A stretch of DNA of 64,000 nt from Pontibacillus halophilus JSM 076056 = DSM 19796 (GCF_000425205.1 NZ_AULI01000005.1:203891-267890), one strand, 5' to 3'. Shown: positions 9,908 through 19,635, numbered from the stretch's first letter. The notes: generated by a model not told the origin, from the sequence alone. Numbers and translations are program-made.

Positions 9908-11437
9908 ATGAACTATGTCATTGAGATGCTTAATATTCGGAAAGAGTTCCCAGGGATTGTAGCGAACAACAACATTACCCTTCAGGTGAAACCGGGGGAA
10001 ATTCATGCACTATTAGGAGAGAATGGTGCTGGGAAATCTACGCTCATGAATGTCCTCTTTGGTCTTTACCAGCCGGAACAGGGGCAGATTCGGGTACGAG
10101 ACAAGAATGTAGAAATCAATAATCCTAACATAGCGAATGAGCTTGGAATAGGCATGGTACACCAGCATTTTATGCTGGTAGAACCTTTCACGGTTACTGA
10201 GAACATTATATTAGGTAGTGAACCGAAACATCGCGGGAAAATTGATTATAAGAAAGCTGAGCAAGAAGTAAGGGAAATATCTGAACGTTATGGGCTTCAA
10301 GTAGATCCACAGGCTAAAATTCGTGATATTTCAGTAGGGATGCAACAACGAGTTGAGATCCTAAAAATGCTTTATCGTGGAGCAGATATCCTGATTCTTG
10401 ACGAACCAACGGCTGTACTCACACCACAAGAAATTCAGGAACTAATCCAAATTATGAGATCGCTTATTGCAGAAGGAAAATCCATCATCCTCATTACACA
10501 TAAATTGAAAGAGATTATGGAAGTGTGTGACCGAGTTACCGTTATCCGTAAAGGAGAAGGAATTGGCACAGTAGAAGTGGCAGATACAAATCCTACTGAA
10601 TTAGCTTCTTTAATGGTAGGAAGAGAAGTCAACTTTGCTTCCACGAAGTCTGAGAAGGTGCCTGGTAGAGAAGTGCTTGCTATTGAAGGTTTAGTTGTTA
10701 AAGACTCTCGTAAAGTAGATATGGTGAACGGGCTAGATTTACACGTTCATGCTGGAGAGATTGTTGGAATTGCTGGTGTTGATGGAAATGGTCAAAGCGA
10801 GTTAATTGAGGCAATTACAGGCTTACGGAAAGCGGAATCAGGTTCTATTAAACTAAATACCCAAGACATTAAAAACCTATCTCCTCGGAAAGTCACGGAA
10901 CAAGGCGTGGCTCACATTCCACAAGACCGGCATAAATTCGGGCTCATCCTTGATTTCCCAATTGGTGAAAATATGGCACTCCAAACCTACTATAGACAGC
11001 CGTTTTCTAAGATGGGAATCTTGAATTATAAGACGATTGACCAGCATGCAGCAGCACTAATCGATGAATATGATGTTCGTACACCTAGTACAAGTACAAA
11101 GGCTAGAGCTTTGTCTGGTGGAAACCAGCAAAAGGCGATCATTGCTCGGGAGATTGATCGTTCACCGGACCTTCTGATTGCAGCCCAGCCAACTCGGGGT
11201 CTCGATGTCGGAGCCATTGAATTTATCCATCAAAAGTTATTTGAAGAACGCAATAACGACCGTGCTGTCTTACTCGTTTCCTTTGAGCTTGAGGAAATTA
11301 TGAACGTGAGCGATCGCATTGCAGTTATGTATAACGGAAAAATTGTCGCTATCGTCAAACCATCAGAAACCAGTGAGCAACAGCTTGGGTTGCTTATGGC
11401 AGGTAGCAAACTTCCAGAACAAGTAGGTGACCACTAA
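9908..11437 (+). CDS. nupO: nucleoside ABC transporter ATPase (double ABC domain)
   Basis: 509 aa from the ATG at 9908, 8 bases after AAGGAG; GTG 9899 and ATG 9902 lie in or next to the ribosome site. It carries two ABC cassettes in tandem. The first has Walker [10 protein letters not shown] near residues 36-44 and DEPTAVLTP. The second carries GVDGNGQSE and the signature [14 protein letters not shown] near 405-418. This is the RbsA/BmpC-like sugar and nucleoside importer type. The second Walker B reads [12 protein letters not shown], the usual degenerate form in this family. The stop overlaps the nupP start (TAATG). Confidence 0.92.
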   Translation: MNYVIEMLNIRKEFPGIVANNNITLQVKPGEIHALLGENGAGKSTLMNVLFGLYQPEQGQIRVRDKNVEINNPNIANELGIGMVHQHFMLVEPFTVTENIILGSEPKHRGKIDYKKAEQEVREISERYGLQVDPQAKIRDISVGMQQRVEILKMLYRGADILILDEPTAVLTPQEIQELIQIMRSLIAEGKSIILITHKLKEIMEVCDRVTVIRKGEGIGTVEVADTNPTELASLMVGREVNFASTKSEKVPGREVLAIEGLVVKDSRKVDMVNGLDLHVHAGEIVGIAGVDGNGQSELIEAITGLRKAESGSIKLNTQDIKNLSPRKVTEQGVAHIPQDRHKFGLILDFPIGENMALQTYYRQPFSKMGILNYKTIDQHAAALIDEYDVRTPSTSTKARALSGGNQQKAIIAREIDRSPDLLIAAQPTRGLDVGAIEFIHQKLFEERNNDRAVLLVSFELEEIMNVSDRIAVMYNGKIVAIVKPSETSEQQLGLLMAGSKLPEQVGDH

Positions 11438-12525
11438 TGTTGTCAAACCGATTCATTCATATCTTAATCCCTGTCATATCGGTGTTTTTAGGACTGATTG
11501 CCGGAGCAATCATCATGCTTCTATCAGGCTATAACCCGTTGGCTGGATATGCAGCTCTTTGGAACGGAGCATTTGGAGATTTATACTTTGCAGGTGAAAC
11601 TGTTCGCCAAATCACGCCATATATTTTGTCTGGTCTTGCAGTTGCATTAGCATTTCGAGCTGGGCTCTTTAACATTGGGGTTGAAGGGCAAGTATTTATG
11701 GGATGGCTTGCTTCAGTTTGGGTAGGTGTGAGTATGGATTTACCTATGGTGATTCACTTACCTCTGGCTATTTTGGCAGGGGCTTTAGCAGGTGGTCTAT
11801 GGGGCTTTATTCCTGGGATACTGAAAGCGAAACTATACGTCCACGAAGTGATTGTATCGATTATGCTGAATTATACGGCTCTTTACATAGCGAACTCGGT
11901 TATTCGAAATGTAATTACAGATCAACAAGATTCGACTGAGCGTGTAGCAGAGTCTGCGTCGTTTCGCTCTCAGTGGCTTGATGAAGTTACAGGTTACTCA
12001 AGTATCCATTTCGGCTTTATTGTAGCTTTGATAAGTGTCTTTCTGGTGTGGTTCTTGTTGAATAAAACGACTAAGGGATACGAACTCCGAGCTGTTGGCT
12101 ACAACCAACACGCCTCTCGCTATTCGGGTATGAAAGTAGATCGAAACATCATACTTGCAATGGTCTATTCCGGCGCCCTTGCAGGGGTTGCAGGTACGAT
12201 GCAGGGTCTTGGAACGTTTGAGAAAATGTCTGTTCAGTCTGGCTTCACAAACATTGGATTTGACGGAATTGCTGTCGCTCTAATTGGAGGGAATACAGCA
12301 ATTGGTGTGGTTCTAGGTGCCATTTTATTTGGTGTTCTAAAAGTAGGGGCGTTAAACATGCCGCTTGCTGGTGTGCCTACTGAACTTGTAGAGATTGTTA
12401 TTGCTCTTATTATCTTTTTTGTCGCATCGGGATACATTATCCGCTGGGCATTAAACCGTATCGAACGTAATACATCGAAGAAGGTAAAGGAGGAGAAGAC
12501 TCATGATACTACTCGAGATGCTTGA
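11437..12525 (+). CDS. nupP: nucleoside ABC transporter permease 1
   Basis: 362 aa, with multiple hydrophobic helices from residue 5 on. It belongs to the BPD_transp_2 (LivM/RbsC-like) family, with LAFRAGLFNIGVEGQ near 65-80 and GYNQHASRYSGM in the cytoplasmic loop. It overlaps nupO by one base and nupQ by 23 bases, so the three proteins are tightly coupled. It forms the membrane channel together with NupQ. Confidence 0.9.
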   Translation: MLSNRFIHILIPVISVFLGLIAGAIIMLLSGYNPLAGYAALWNGAFGDLYFAGETVRQITPYILSGLAVALAFRAGLFNIGVEGQVFMGWLASVWVGVSMDLPMVIHLPLAILAGALAGGLWGFIPGILKAKLYVHEVIVSIMLNYTALYIANSVIRNVITDQQDSTERVAESASFRSQWLDEVTGYSSIHFGFIVALISVFLVWFLLNKTTKGYELRAVGYNQHASRYSGMKVDRNIILAMVYSGALAGVAGTMQGLGTFEKMSVQSGFTNIGFDGIAVALIGGNTAIGVVLGAILFGVLKVGALNMPLAGVPTELVEIVIALIIFFVASGYIIRWALNRIERNTSKKVKEEKTHDTTRDA

Positions 12526-13459
12526 GACTATATTACCCGTTACGCTTTTCTGGGCTGCACCTCTCATATTTACAGCCCTTGGCGGTGTGTTTAGTGAGCG
12601 GTCTGGTGTTGTAAACATCGGGTTAGAAGGGCTTATGGTCATCGGTGCCTTCTCGGCAATCGTCTTTAACCTAACCTTTGCCGACACGTTTGGCGGGGCA
12701 ACGCCTTGGGTGTCTCTATCTGTTGCGATGTTCATTGGGGCATTATTTGCTTTGATTCATGCGGTTGTATCCATTACGTTCCGTGCTGATCAAGTCGTAA
12801 GTGGAGTGGCTTTAAACTTTCTTGCATTAGGCGTATCCATCTTCTTAGTCAAACAATGGTACGGGAAAGGGCAGACAGATATGGTTGACGCACCATTCTA
12901 TTCTACTTCCATTCCTGTCCTTGGTGATATTCCGATTGTAGGTGATATGTTGTTTAGCAGTTATGCGACTTCATATATTGCAATTCTTCTCGCTTTCGTC
13001 GTGTGGTATGTGGTGTACAAGACCCCATTTGGACTACGGTTACGATCAGTCGGAGAACACCCGATGGCTTCTGATACGAATGGGATTAAAGTCGAACGAA
13101 TGAGGTATATTGCAGTCATCTTATCTGGTGCATTTGCTGGAGTTGGAGGCGGTGTGTTCGCGTTAACCATCTCTCAAAACTTTGCAAGTACAACCATTAG
13201 TGGACAAGGATTCATGGCACTTGCAGCAATGATTTTTGGGAAGTGGCATCCACTAGGAGCGATGGGCGCGGCACTTTTCTTTGGATTCGCACAAAGTTTA
13301 AGCGACGTTGGCTCATCCCTTCCGTTACTTGAGAACGTACCATCTGTTTATCTACTCATTGCACCATACGTCCTAACCATACTAGCTTTAGCCGGCTTCA
13401 TCGGCCGAGCCGACGCACCAAAAGCACTCAACATTCCATATGTTAAAGGTAGCCGTTAA
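12503..13459 (+). CDS. nupQ: nucleoside ABC transporter permease 2
   Basis: 318 aa, the second BPD_transp_2 permease. GVFSERSGVVNIGLEGLMVIG (about 27-47, broken by hydrophobic stretches) is the hallmark of the YufQ/NupQ branch, and LRSVGEHPMASDTNGI marks the coupling loop. The start at 12503 has the ribosome site GGAGGAG inside nupP. A terminator follows the stop closely, closing the operon. Confidence 0.9.
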   Translation: MILLEMLETILPVTLFWAAPLIFTALGGVFSERSGVVNIGLEGLMVIGAFSAIVFNLTFADTFGGATPWVSLSVAMFIGALFALIHAVVSITFRADQVVSGVALNFLALGVSIFLVKQWYGKGQTDMVDAPFYSTSIPVLGDIPIVGDMLFSSYATSYIAILLAFVVWYVVYKTPFGLRLRSVGEHPMASDTNGIKVERMRYIAVILSGAFAGVGGGVFALTISQNFASTTISGQGFMALAAMIFGKWHPLGAMGAALFFGFAQSLSDVGSSLPLLENVPSVYLLIAPYVLTILALAGFIGRADAPKALNIPYVKGSR

Positions 13460-13469
13460 CAGGATAGCG

Positions 13470-13503
13470 AAAGATGCAAATCTAAGTGATTTGCATCTTT
13501 TTG
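13470..13503 (+). terminator. terminator after the nup operon
   Basis: GATGCAAATC and GATTTGCATC (10-base perfect stem, TAAGT loop) are followed by TTTTTG. Confidence 0.9.
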
Positions 13504-13862
13504 CTTATCACATAAATCTATAATTTCCTGCGAGTACTTTCTCCTTTGCCCGTTAAGTTGAGAAGAATCTCCTTTACAATATAGCTTATATAAGGGGTAA
13601 TCTTCTGTCTGACTAGTCGCCATCACAGGATTATAGATAAGTGACCGTTACTCCCCCGGAAAGCGAATGAATTCAGTAGGCTAATGCTCAGCATTTGGAA
13701 ACGAACGTAAGGATAAGATAGGAAAGCAGAATTTCTGTTCGTATCGTTCGCGTGAGAAAGGAAAACACGTTAGAATGATAGAATACATACCTTTGGATAG
13801 TTTTTCATGTAATATGAAAAGATAAAGAGTAGTATAGGGTGTAATTGAAGGAGGATAACTAT
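13504..13862. other. 359-base gap, no gene seen
   Basis: This is AT-rich DNA between the nup terminator and ymfF. No convincing start plus ribosome site opens a frame here, and no strong stem is present. It must contain the promoter of the ymfF-ymfH-ymfI unit; the final 60 bases (AATATG and TATAGGG elements) are the likeliest place. Confidence 0.5.
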
Positions 13863-15149
13863 ATGCCATCAATTCAAGAAAAGAAAGTGGATGGAGATGG
13901 ATACCGTCTACATATCATTCCAACCAATAAATACAAAACAAACACGATTGTTCTGAAGTTCCGCGCTCCATTAGAACGTGAAACCATTACAAAGCGTGCG
14001 TTGTTGCCGTATGTCCTGCAACAAGCGACTGAGAATCATCCAAGCGCTCGTTCCTTCCGTACTGCACTCGACGACTTGTACGGTACTGTGCTGTCTGTTG
14101 ATGCGTCTAAAAAAGGGGAAAACCATATTATTACCTTCCGTATGGAACTAGCGAATGATGCATTCCTAAGAAGTGACGAAGACTTATTGAAACAAGGTTT
14201 AGAGTTACTTCATGAGGTCGTATTTAAACCGAAGATGGAGGGGGGCTCGTTAGACCCAACCATTCTTGAACGTGAGAAACAAACGCTAATCCAAAAGATT
14301 AAATCTATTCTCGACGATAAAATGAGTTATGCGAATATGCGTCTTATGGATGAAATGTGCGAAGAGGAAGCGTATCGCTTTCATGTTCATGGCTATGAGG
14401 AAGATTTAGAGGAGATTGATGGGGAAAATCTGTATTCTTATTATCAGACACTACTCTCCCAAGATGAATTGGACATTTTCATTCAAGGGGCTATGGACGA
14501 GTCAAGAGTTGAAGAATTAGCGAAAGAGTATTTCACTCGTAACTATGATCCTTCCCGTTCTATCGAAACGACAGTCAAGGATGCACCTTCTACACCTAAG
14601 GAAGTGGTAGAACGTCAGAACATCCAACAAGGGAAGCTTCACCTAGGTTATCGTACTGGCATTCGCTTTCAAGATGACGACTACTATGCGCTTCAAATAT
14701 TCAATGGATTATTTGGTGGTTTCCCATCCTCGAAGCTATTCATGAATGTACGTGAAAAGCATAGCCTAGCTTATTATGCGGCATCCCGTTTTGAAAGTCA
14801 CAAAGGGTTATTGCTCGTATTTAGCGGAATTGCTCCTGAGGATTACGATCAAGCACGTGAGATTATTGAAGAGCAGATGAACGCCATGAAGAATGGGGAT
14901 TTCACAGATGAGGCTATTTCTGAAACGAAAAAGCAAGTAACCAACCAGTTGCTTGAAACGATGGACAATCCATATGGCCTTACAGAAATTCTTTACCACC
15001 AAGTGCTGTCTGGTAAAGAAACCACTCCAGATGAAATGCTTCAAGGTGTAAATCAAGTTGAGCGGGAAGACCTGTTGCGTGTTGCGAAAGCAATCGAACT
15101 TGACACGGTTTATTTCCTTACGAAAGATGAGGAAGGAGGACAATCATGA
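13863..15149 (+). CDS. ymfF: M16-family protein, probably non-catalytic (YmfF)
   Basis: 428 aa from the ATG at 13863, 8 bases after AAGGAGG; a TTG at 13845 lies before the ribosome site. It has the two-half M16 peptidase fold. The HxxEH zinc motif is absent: the equivalent stretch near residues 52-62 reads LLPYVLQQATE. It resembles YmfF of B. subtilis and likely pairs with YmfH, as catalytic and non-catalytic M16 subunits do. Its stop overlaps the start of ymfH. Substrate unknown. Confidence 0.87.
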   Translation: MPSIQEKKVDGDGYRLHIIPTNKYKTNTIVLKFRAPLERETITKRALLPYVLQQATENHPSARSFRTALDDLYGTVLSVDASKKGENHIITFRMELANDAFLRSDEDLLKQGLELLHEVVFKPKMEGGSLDPTILEREKQTLIQKIKSILDDKMSYANMRLMDEMCEEEAYRFHVHGYEEDLEEIDGENLYSYYQTLLSQDELDIFIQGAMDESRVEELAKEYFTRNYDPSRSIETTVKDAPSTPKEVVERQNIQQGKLHLGYRTGIRFQDDDYYALQIFNGLFGGFPSSKLFMNVREKHSLAYYAASRFESHKGLLLVFSGIAPEDYDQAREIIEEQMNAMKNGDFTDEAISETKKQVTNQLLETMDNPYGLTEILYHQVLSGKETTPDEMLQGVNQVEREDLLRVAKAIELDTVYFLTKDEEGGQS

Positions 15150-16435
15150 ACAAGAAATATTACGAACAAGTAAAAGAAACGCTATACTCAAAAACACTCG
15201 ACAACGGTCTAGAAGTATATTTGCTTCCAAAACAAGAGATGGCCAAAACGTTTGCAATCTTCACGACGGAGTATGGTTCCATTGACCAAACGTTCACGCC
15301 TATCGGGAAAGATGAGAAGGTCACGGTTCCAAATGGAATTGCCCATTTTCTTGAGCACAAACTATTTGAGAAAGAAGACCGTGATGTATTTCAAGACTTT
15401 ACAAAGCAAGGGGCATCTCCTAATGCCTTTACTTCTTTCACAAGTACGGCTTATTTGTTCTCTTCAACAAGTCAAATTGAAGAAAACGTGAAGACGTTGC
15501 TCGATTTTGTACAAGATCCTTACTTCTCAGATGAATCAGTAGAGAAGGAGAAAGGCATTATTGCGCAAGAAATTCGAATGTATGACGATCAGCCAGACTG
15601 GAGAGCATTCTTTGGAACGATTCAAAGTCTTTTTGAGAATCACCCTGTTCAAATTGACATTGCAGGTACGGTAGATTCCATTCAACACATAACGAAAGAA
15701 GATTTGTATACGTGTTATCACACGTTCTATCATCCTTCGAACATGACGTTCTTCCTTGCTGGTAACTTTGATCCTGAAGCGATGATGAATGAGATTGAGC
15801 AGAATCAGTCGTTTAAAGAGTTTAAACCACTTGATGGCATTAATCGTTCATACCCTGAAGAACCAACAGCGGTTGCGAAGAAGAAACACGTCATTGAGAT
15901 GCCTGTCACCGTTTCTAAAAGTATGGTGGGTCTAAAGGAAGACTTATCTGTCCTTACTAAGGACAACTTCTTACGTATCGATTTAATTAAAGATATGGTA
16001 CTTGACCATTTCTTCTCAAAAAGTGGAGAGTTCTATGAAACGCTCTATAAGGAAGATTTAATTGATGACAGCTTCTCTTATGAAACGCATCTTGATAAGA
16101 CGTTTGGATTTACGGTTATTGGTGGAAACACACGTGAACCGGACAAATTCGCCAATAAAGTTACAGAGATGCTGCATGAACTAAAGAATCGTGAAATTAC
16201 GGATGAAGAATTTGAACGGATGAAGAAGAAGAAAGTAGGTCAATTCATGCGTTCTATGAATTCTCTTGAATTTATTGCAAATACGTTCGTTCAATATCGC
16301 CATTTAGGAATTGATTTCTTCGAAGTACTTCCAACGATTGAGAACGTTACGAAAGATGAACTCCTCGATCACTTGAAACACTGGATTGATGAAGAACGAA
16401 TCGCCGTGACTCAAGTTGTTCCTAAAGGAGAGTAA
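15146..16435 (+). CDS. ymfH: M16-family zinc peptidase (YmfH)
   Basis: 429 aa, with a 4-base overlap with ymfF (ATGA). The inverted zinc motif HxxEH is intact at His67-Phe-Leu-Glu70-His71 in GIAHFLEHKLFE. A downstream acidic ligand is available in KGIIAQEIRMYDDQP near 134-148. This is therefore the catalytic partner of the degenerate YmfF. The family cleaves short peptides inside a clamshell; the natural substrate in Bacillaceae is not established. Confidence 0.9.
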   Translation: MNKKYYEQVKETLYSKTLDNGLEVYLLPKQEMAKTFAIFTTEYGSIDQTFTPIGKDEKVTVPNGIAHFLEHKLFEKEDRDVFQDFTKQGASPNAFTSFTSTAYLFSSTSQIEENVKTLLDFVQDPYFSDESVEKEKGIIAQEIRMYDDQPDWRAFFGTIQSLFENHPVQIDIAGTVDSIQHITKEDLYTCYHTFYHPSNMTFFLAGNFDPEAMMNEIEQNQSFKEFKPLDGINRSYPEEPTAVAKKKHVIEMPVTVSKSMVGLKEDLSVLTKDNFLRIDLIKDMVLDHFFSKSGEFYETLYKEDLIDDSFSYETHLDKTFGFTVIGGNTREPDKFANKVTEMLHELKNREITDEEFERMKKKKVGQFMRSMNSLEFIANTFVQYRHLGIDFFEVLPTIENVTKDELLDHLKHWIDEERIAVTQVVPKGE

Positions 16436-16436
16436 C

Positions 16437-17159
16437 ATGAATAGAACCGTTTTTATTATTGGAGCAAGTGGTGCCATTGGTCGCGCCACTGCTCTTTTAT
16501 TTGGTGAAGAAGGTGCACAGCTCATCCTTCACTACAATCAGAATGAAGAGGCTATTGAACGTCTCATAGACGACCTCCCTGAACATACTGTGCTTCAGAC
16601 GATAAAGAGCGATATTCGCACTTCAAGTGGCATTCACCATCTCATTCAATCGCTTACGTTCCATGTTGATGTGGTGGTCTTCGCAAGCGGCGTAAACCAG
16701 TACGGGTTGTTACAAGACATATCTGAGGAGGAGATGGACCACCTCTATCATATCCACGTGAAAACCCCATGGCTCGTTTCAAAAGCGGTCTTACCCTCGA
16801 TGATTACAAATCAAAAAGGTCACCTTGTACTCGTCTCATCGATATGGGGGGAAGTGGGAGCGGGCCTTGAAGTTCTTTACTCTTCCGTTAAAGGTGCACA
16901 AGACAGCTTCGTGAAAGCATTAGCGAAAGAAGTTGGCCGATCTGGTATTCATGTGAACGGTGTACGTCCAGGGTATATCGACACGAAAATGAATGATCAT
17001 TTGTCGAGTGAAGAACAGCAGCTTCTTAAAGATGAAATCCCTGTTGGGCGCTTTGGCGAAGCGAAGGAAGTGGCCTCTGTAATCCGATTTTTATGCAGTG
17101 ATGAATCGAGTTACATGCATGGTCAGCTTCTAAATGTGAACGGTGCGTGGCAAGGATAA
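16437..17159 (+). CDS. ymfI: SDR-family reductase, EF-P modification type (YmfI)
   Basis: 240 aa from the ATG at 16437, one base after the ymfH stop and behind AAAGGAG. It is a short-chain dehydrogenase: nucleotide motif GASGAIGRA at residues 8-16 and a catalytic Ser...Tyr...Lys set in SSIWGEVGAG..LYSSVKGA. B. subtilis YmfI reduces the group on elongation factor P to give 5-aminopentanolylated EF-P; the orthologous position supports this role here. A general 3-oxoacyl-ACP reductase activity cannot be excluded from sequence. Confidence 0.87.
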   Translation: MNRTVFIIGASGAIGRATALLFGEEGAQLILHYNQNEEAIERLIDDLPEHTVLQTIKSDIRTSSGIHHLIQSLTFHVDVVVFASGVNQYGLLQDISEEEMDHLYHIHVKTPWLVSKAVLPSMITNQKGHLVLVSSIWGEVGAGLEVLYSSVKGAQDSFVKALAKEVGRSGIHVNGVRPGYIDTKMNDHLSSEEQQLLKDEIPVGRFGEAKEVASVIRFLCSDESSYMHGQLLNVNGAWQG

Positions 17160-17190
17160 AATCCATGTATAAACTCCCTATATTGGGCAG

Positions 17191-17214
17191 ATATTAAGCA
17201 CGTAAGCTTAATAT
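17191..17214 (+). promoter_or_regulatory. leader hairpin touching the ymfJ ribosome site
   Basis: ATATTAAGC (17191-17199) and GCTTAATAT (17206-17214) form a perfect 9-base stem with ACGTAA loop immediately before the AGGAGGGG of ymfJ. An upstream CCTATATT can pair instead with AATATAGG, which includes the first bases of the ribosome site. Confidence 0.55.
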
Positions 17215-17227
17215 AGGAGGGGTAATA

Positions 17228-17485
17228 ATGTCTGTACTTGAAAATTGGGATTCCTGGAAAGGCTTTTTAGGTGACCGTTTAAGCCAAGCTCAATCTGAAG
17301 GTATGCAGGATGCAACAGTAAATGAGCTCGCCTTTGAAATTGGCGACTACTTAGTAAACCAAGTGAACGCTGAAAACGCAGAAGAAGCCGTCCTTCGTGA
17401 CCTATGGCAAGTAGCCGATCAGGAAGAACAACATGCCATTGCAAATATGATGGTGAAACTTGTGAAGAATAACGGCTCTAAATAA
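17228..17485 (+). CDS. ymfJ: DUF3243 protein YmfJ
   Basis: 85 aa, starting at ATG 17228 after AGGAGGGG. It starts SVLENWDSWKGFLGDRLSQAQ, as in the YmfJ/DUF3243 family that sits between ymfI and ymfK. It is all helical by appearance, with no membrane segment. B. subtilis YmfJ is a forespore protein under sigma-G; whether this holds here is not shown by the sequence. Followed by a perfect terminator. Confidence 0.88.
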   Translation: MSVLENWDSWKGFLGDRLSQAQSEGMQDATVNELAFEIGDYLVNQVNAENAEEAVLRDLWQVADQEEQHAIANMMVKLVKNNGSK

Positions 17486-17493
17486 GCTAAATG

Positions 17494-17525
17494 AAAAGCA
17501 AGAGGAGCGCTCCTCTTGCTTTTTT
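17494..17525 (+). terminator. terminator after ymfJ
   Basis: A perfect 15-base palindrome (AAAAGCAAGAGGAGC and its complement) with no spacer, followed by TTTTTT. Confidence 0.92.
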
Positions 17526-17751
17526 CTATGCTGAAGGAGTCGTTTGAGTTAGAAATGAGGAGTGGCAGTCGCTCCAGGTCATACATTTTCTGCTTTTGTC
17601 TACCCCACCTGACAAAAACACGTTTCATAAAAATTAGGGAGATATTGTGCTTTTCTATTATTTGAAAATCATTTATGATAGAGAGTAGTTATGCCACAAA
17701 GTGGTTCCCTTATAGAAGATGTGGTGGGGTTGTTAGGAAGGAGAGGGTTTC

Positions 17752-18543
17752 ATGGAGAAGATCGAGTGGTATTTAGAATACGAAATTCAATTGAACCGTC
17801 CTGGACTACTAGGTGATATCTCTTCACTTCTAGGTATGCTTTCTATTAACATTGTTTCAATTAATGGTGTAGAGAATTCAAGACGCGGGATGTTGCTGCT
17901 CTGTAAAGACCATGAGCAAGTAACGCGCTTGCGTTCCATTTTAAATACGATGGATACAATTAAGATTACGAAATATCGTCAACCGAAATTACGCGACCGA
18001 TTGGCTGTGCGACACGGACGTTACATAAATAGAGACAATGACGATAAGAAAACGTTTCGATTTGTTCGTGAAGATTTAGGGTTACTGGTCGATTTTATGG
18101 CTGAGTTGTTCAAGCAAGATGGCCATAAGTTAATCGGAATTCGAGGGATGCCTCGCGTCGGAAAGACAGAGTCGGTTGTCGCGGCTAGTGTCTCAGCGAA
18201 TAAGAAATGGCTTTTTCTTTCAAGTACACTTTTAAAGCAAACCATCCGTGATCGACTCATTCAGGAAGAATATTCAGAGGACAATTTGTATATTTTCGAC
18301 GGTATTGTATCGACGAAGCGTGCGAATGAACAACATTGGCAACTTGTACGTGAGATTATGCGTCTGCCAGCTACGAAGGTAGTCGAACATCCCGATATGT
18401 TTGTCCGTTCTACAGAATATACATTAAATGACTTTGACTACATCATAGAACTGAGAAACGATGATAATGAAGAGATTACATACGAAGAAATAGACCGACC
18501 TGTGTTCGAGCAAGGGGATGGCTTTTCAATGTTCGACTTTTAA
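17752..18543 (+). CDS. ymfK: DUF3388 protein YmfK (ACT-like domain plus P-loop)
   Basis: 263 aa. Residues 6-75 look like an ACT domain (YEIQLNRPGLLGDISSLLGML). The C-terminal half has a DUF3388 region with a Walker A-like GMPRVGKT at 132-139. Orthologues stand upstream of rodZ (ymfM) in most Bacillus. No Walker B is obvious and the function is unknown. Separated from ymfJ by a terminator and a 225-base gap, it probably starts a new unit with rodZ. Confidence 0.87.
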   Translation: MEKIEWYLEYEIQLNRPGLLGDISSLLGMLSINIVSINGVENSRRGMLLLCKDHEQVTRLRSILNTMDTIKITKYRQPKLRDRLAVRHGRYINRDNDDKKTFRFVREDLGLLVDFMAELFKQDGHKLIGIRGMPRVGKTESVVAASVSANKKWLFLSSTLLKQTIRDRLIQEEYSEDNLYIFDGIVSTKRANEQHWQLVREIMRLPATKVVEHPDMFVRSTEYTLNDFDYIIELRNDDNEEITYEEIDRPVFEQGDGFSMFDF

Positions 18544-18561
18544 ATTGGATGGTGTTAACAA

Positions 18562-19569
18562 ATGGAAATTGGAGATCGTTTGAAAGAAGCGAGAGAAGCG
18601 AAAGGGCTTTCTCTTGATGATGTACAGCAGGAAACGAAGATTCAAAAAAGGTACTTACAGGCTATTGAAACGGGTAATTTCAGCATTATGCCTGGGAAAT
18701 TCTATACACGCGCATTCATTCGGCAATATGCAGAGGCTGTTGGACTCGACCCTGATGAAGTGATGGAAGAGCATAAAGGAGAACTTCCGAGCTCTGGAGA
18801 TGAAGAATACGTTCAATATTCTCGGGCAGAGCGACAAAGAGAGCAGCAGTCCGACAAGACATCAGTGTTTGCTTCAGCATTTCCAAAGCTTATCGTAGGC
18901 GCTTTATTAATCGGCGTCGTTGTCCTCATTGCGTTCTTTGTTATTAACGGAACGGGTAATGGTGATGCCAACGAGACGAATGAGGCGGAGACTTCAGACG
19001 GAGGCGAGCCGATTTCGATTAATGAGAGCGATGAGGAAGAGGCAGAAGAAGCTACTGCTGAAGGACAAGAAGATGAAAGTAAGAATGAAAACGAAGAAAA
19101 GAAAGCTGAAAAGGCAGAAGATGAAGCGGCTTCTGATCAGGAGAAATCAGACGAGGAGTCTGAGCAGACAGACAAAGAGGACACTCCTTCCGAGGAAGAG
19201 AAATCTGCAGAAGAAGAGTCGAAACCTGAAATAAAGTTAGTTCAACAAGGTTCTGAGAATGCACCAACCCATACATTTGAAGTTACAGGTGTGAACGATG
19301 AATTGAAAGTGGAGATTCAATCTGCCAATACGTACCTAAATGTTGAGAATCTAGATGGTAAATCATTTTATGCTGATGCATTCCCGAAACAAGGTGAGTC
19401 TGATACGAAAACATTTGACTTGTCTGGGGAGAAAGGTGTTTACTTAAACGTAGGTAGAACAGTAGATACCACAATTAAGATTAACGGTGTAGAGCTACAG
19501 TATCCGGTGAAGCCGGCAGACAAGCCTCACCAGAAATTTGAAATCAAAGTAAAAGAGTCATCTCAATAA
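18562..19569 (+). CDS. rodZ: RodZ-like cytoskeletal/cell-shape protein (YmfM)
   Basis: 335 aa. An N-terminal HTH_25 domain (residues 1-70, LKEAREAKGLSLDDVQQETKI) is followed by a basic stretch, one membrane helix (110-129), a long acidic linker (131-222, mostly Glu, Asp, Ser, Ala) and a DUF4115 beta domain (about 225-335). RodZ ties MreB filaments to the elongasome through its cytoplasmic HTH. The outward-facing linker is much more acidic than in B. subtilis, in line with a salty habitat. It follows ymfK by 18 bases. Confidence 0.9.
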   Translation: MEIGDRLKEAREAKGLSLDDVQQETKIQKRYLQAIETGNFSIMPGKFYTRAFIRQYAEAVGLDPDEVMEEHKGELPSSGDEEYVQYSRAERQREQQSDKTSVFASAFPKLIVGALLIGVVVLIAFFVINGTGNGDANETNEAETSDGGEPISINESDEEEAEEATAEGQEDESKNENEEKKAEKAEDEAASDQEKSDEESEQTDKEDTPSEEEKSAEEESKPEIKLVQQGSENAPTHTFEVTGVNDELKVEIQSANTYLNVENLDGKSFYADAFPKQGESDTKTFDLSGEKGVYLNVGRTVDTTIKINGVELQYPVKPADKPHQKFEIKVKESSQ

Positions 19570-19570
19570 G

Positions 19571-19602
19571 AAAGGGTCATCTTTTATAGATGACTCTTTT
19601 CT
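19571..19602 (+). terminator. terminator after rodZ
   Basis: GGTCATCT and AGATGACT form a stem around TTTAT, followed by CTTTTCTT. It lies close before pgsA. Confidence 0.75.
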
Positions 19603-19635
19603 TCTTCATGATGGACAAGAATAGGAGGACATGTG

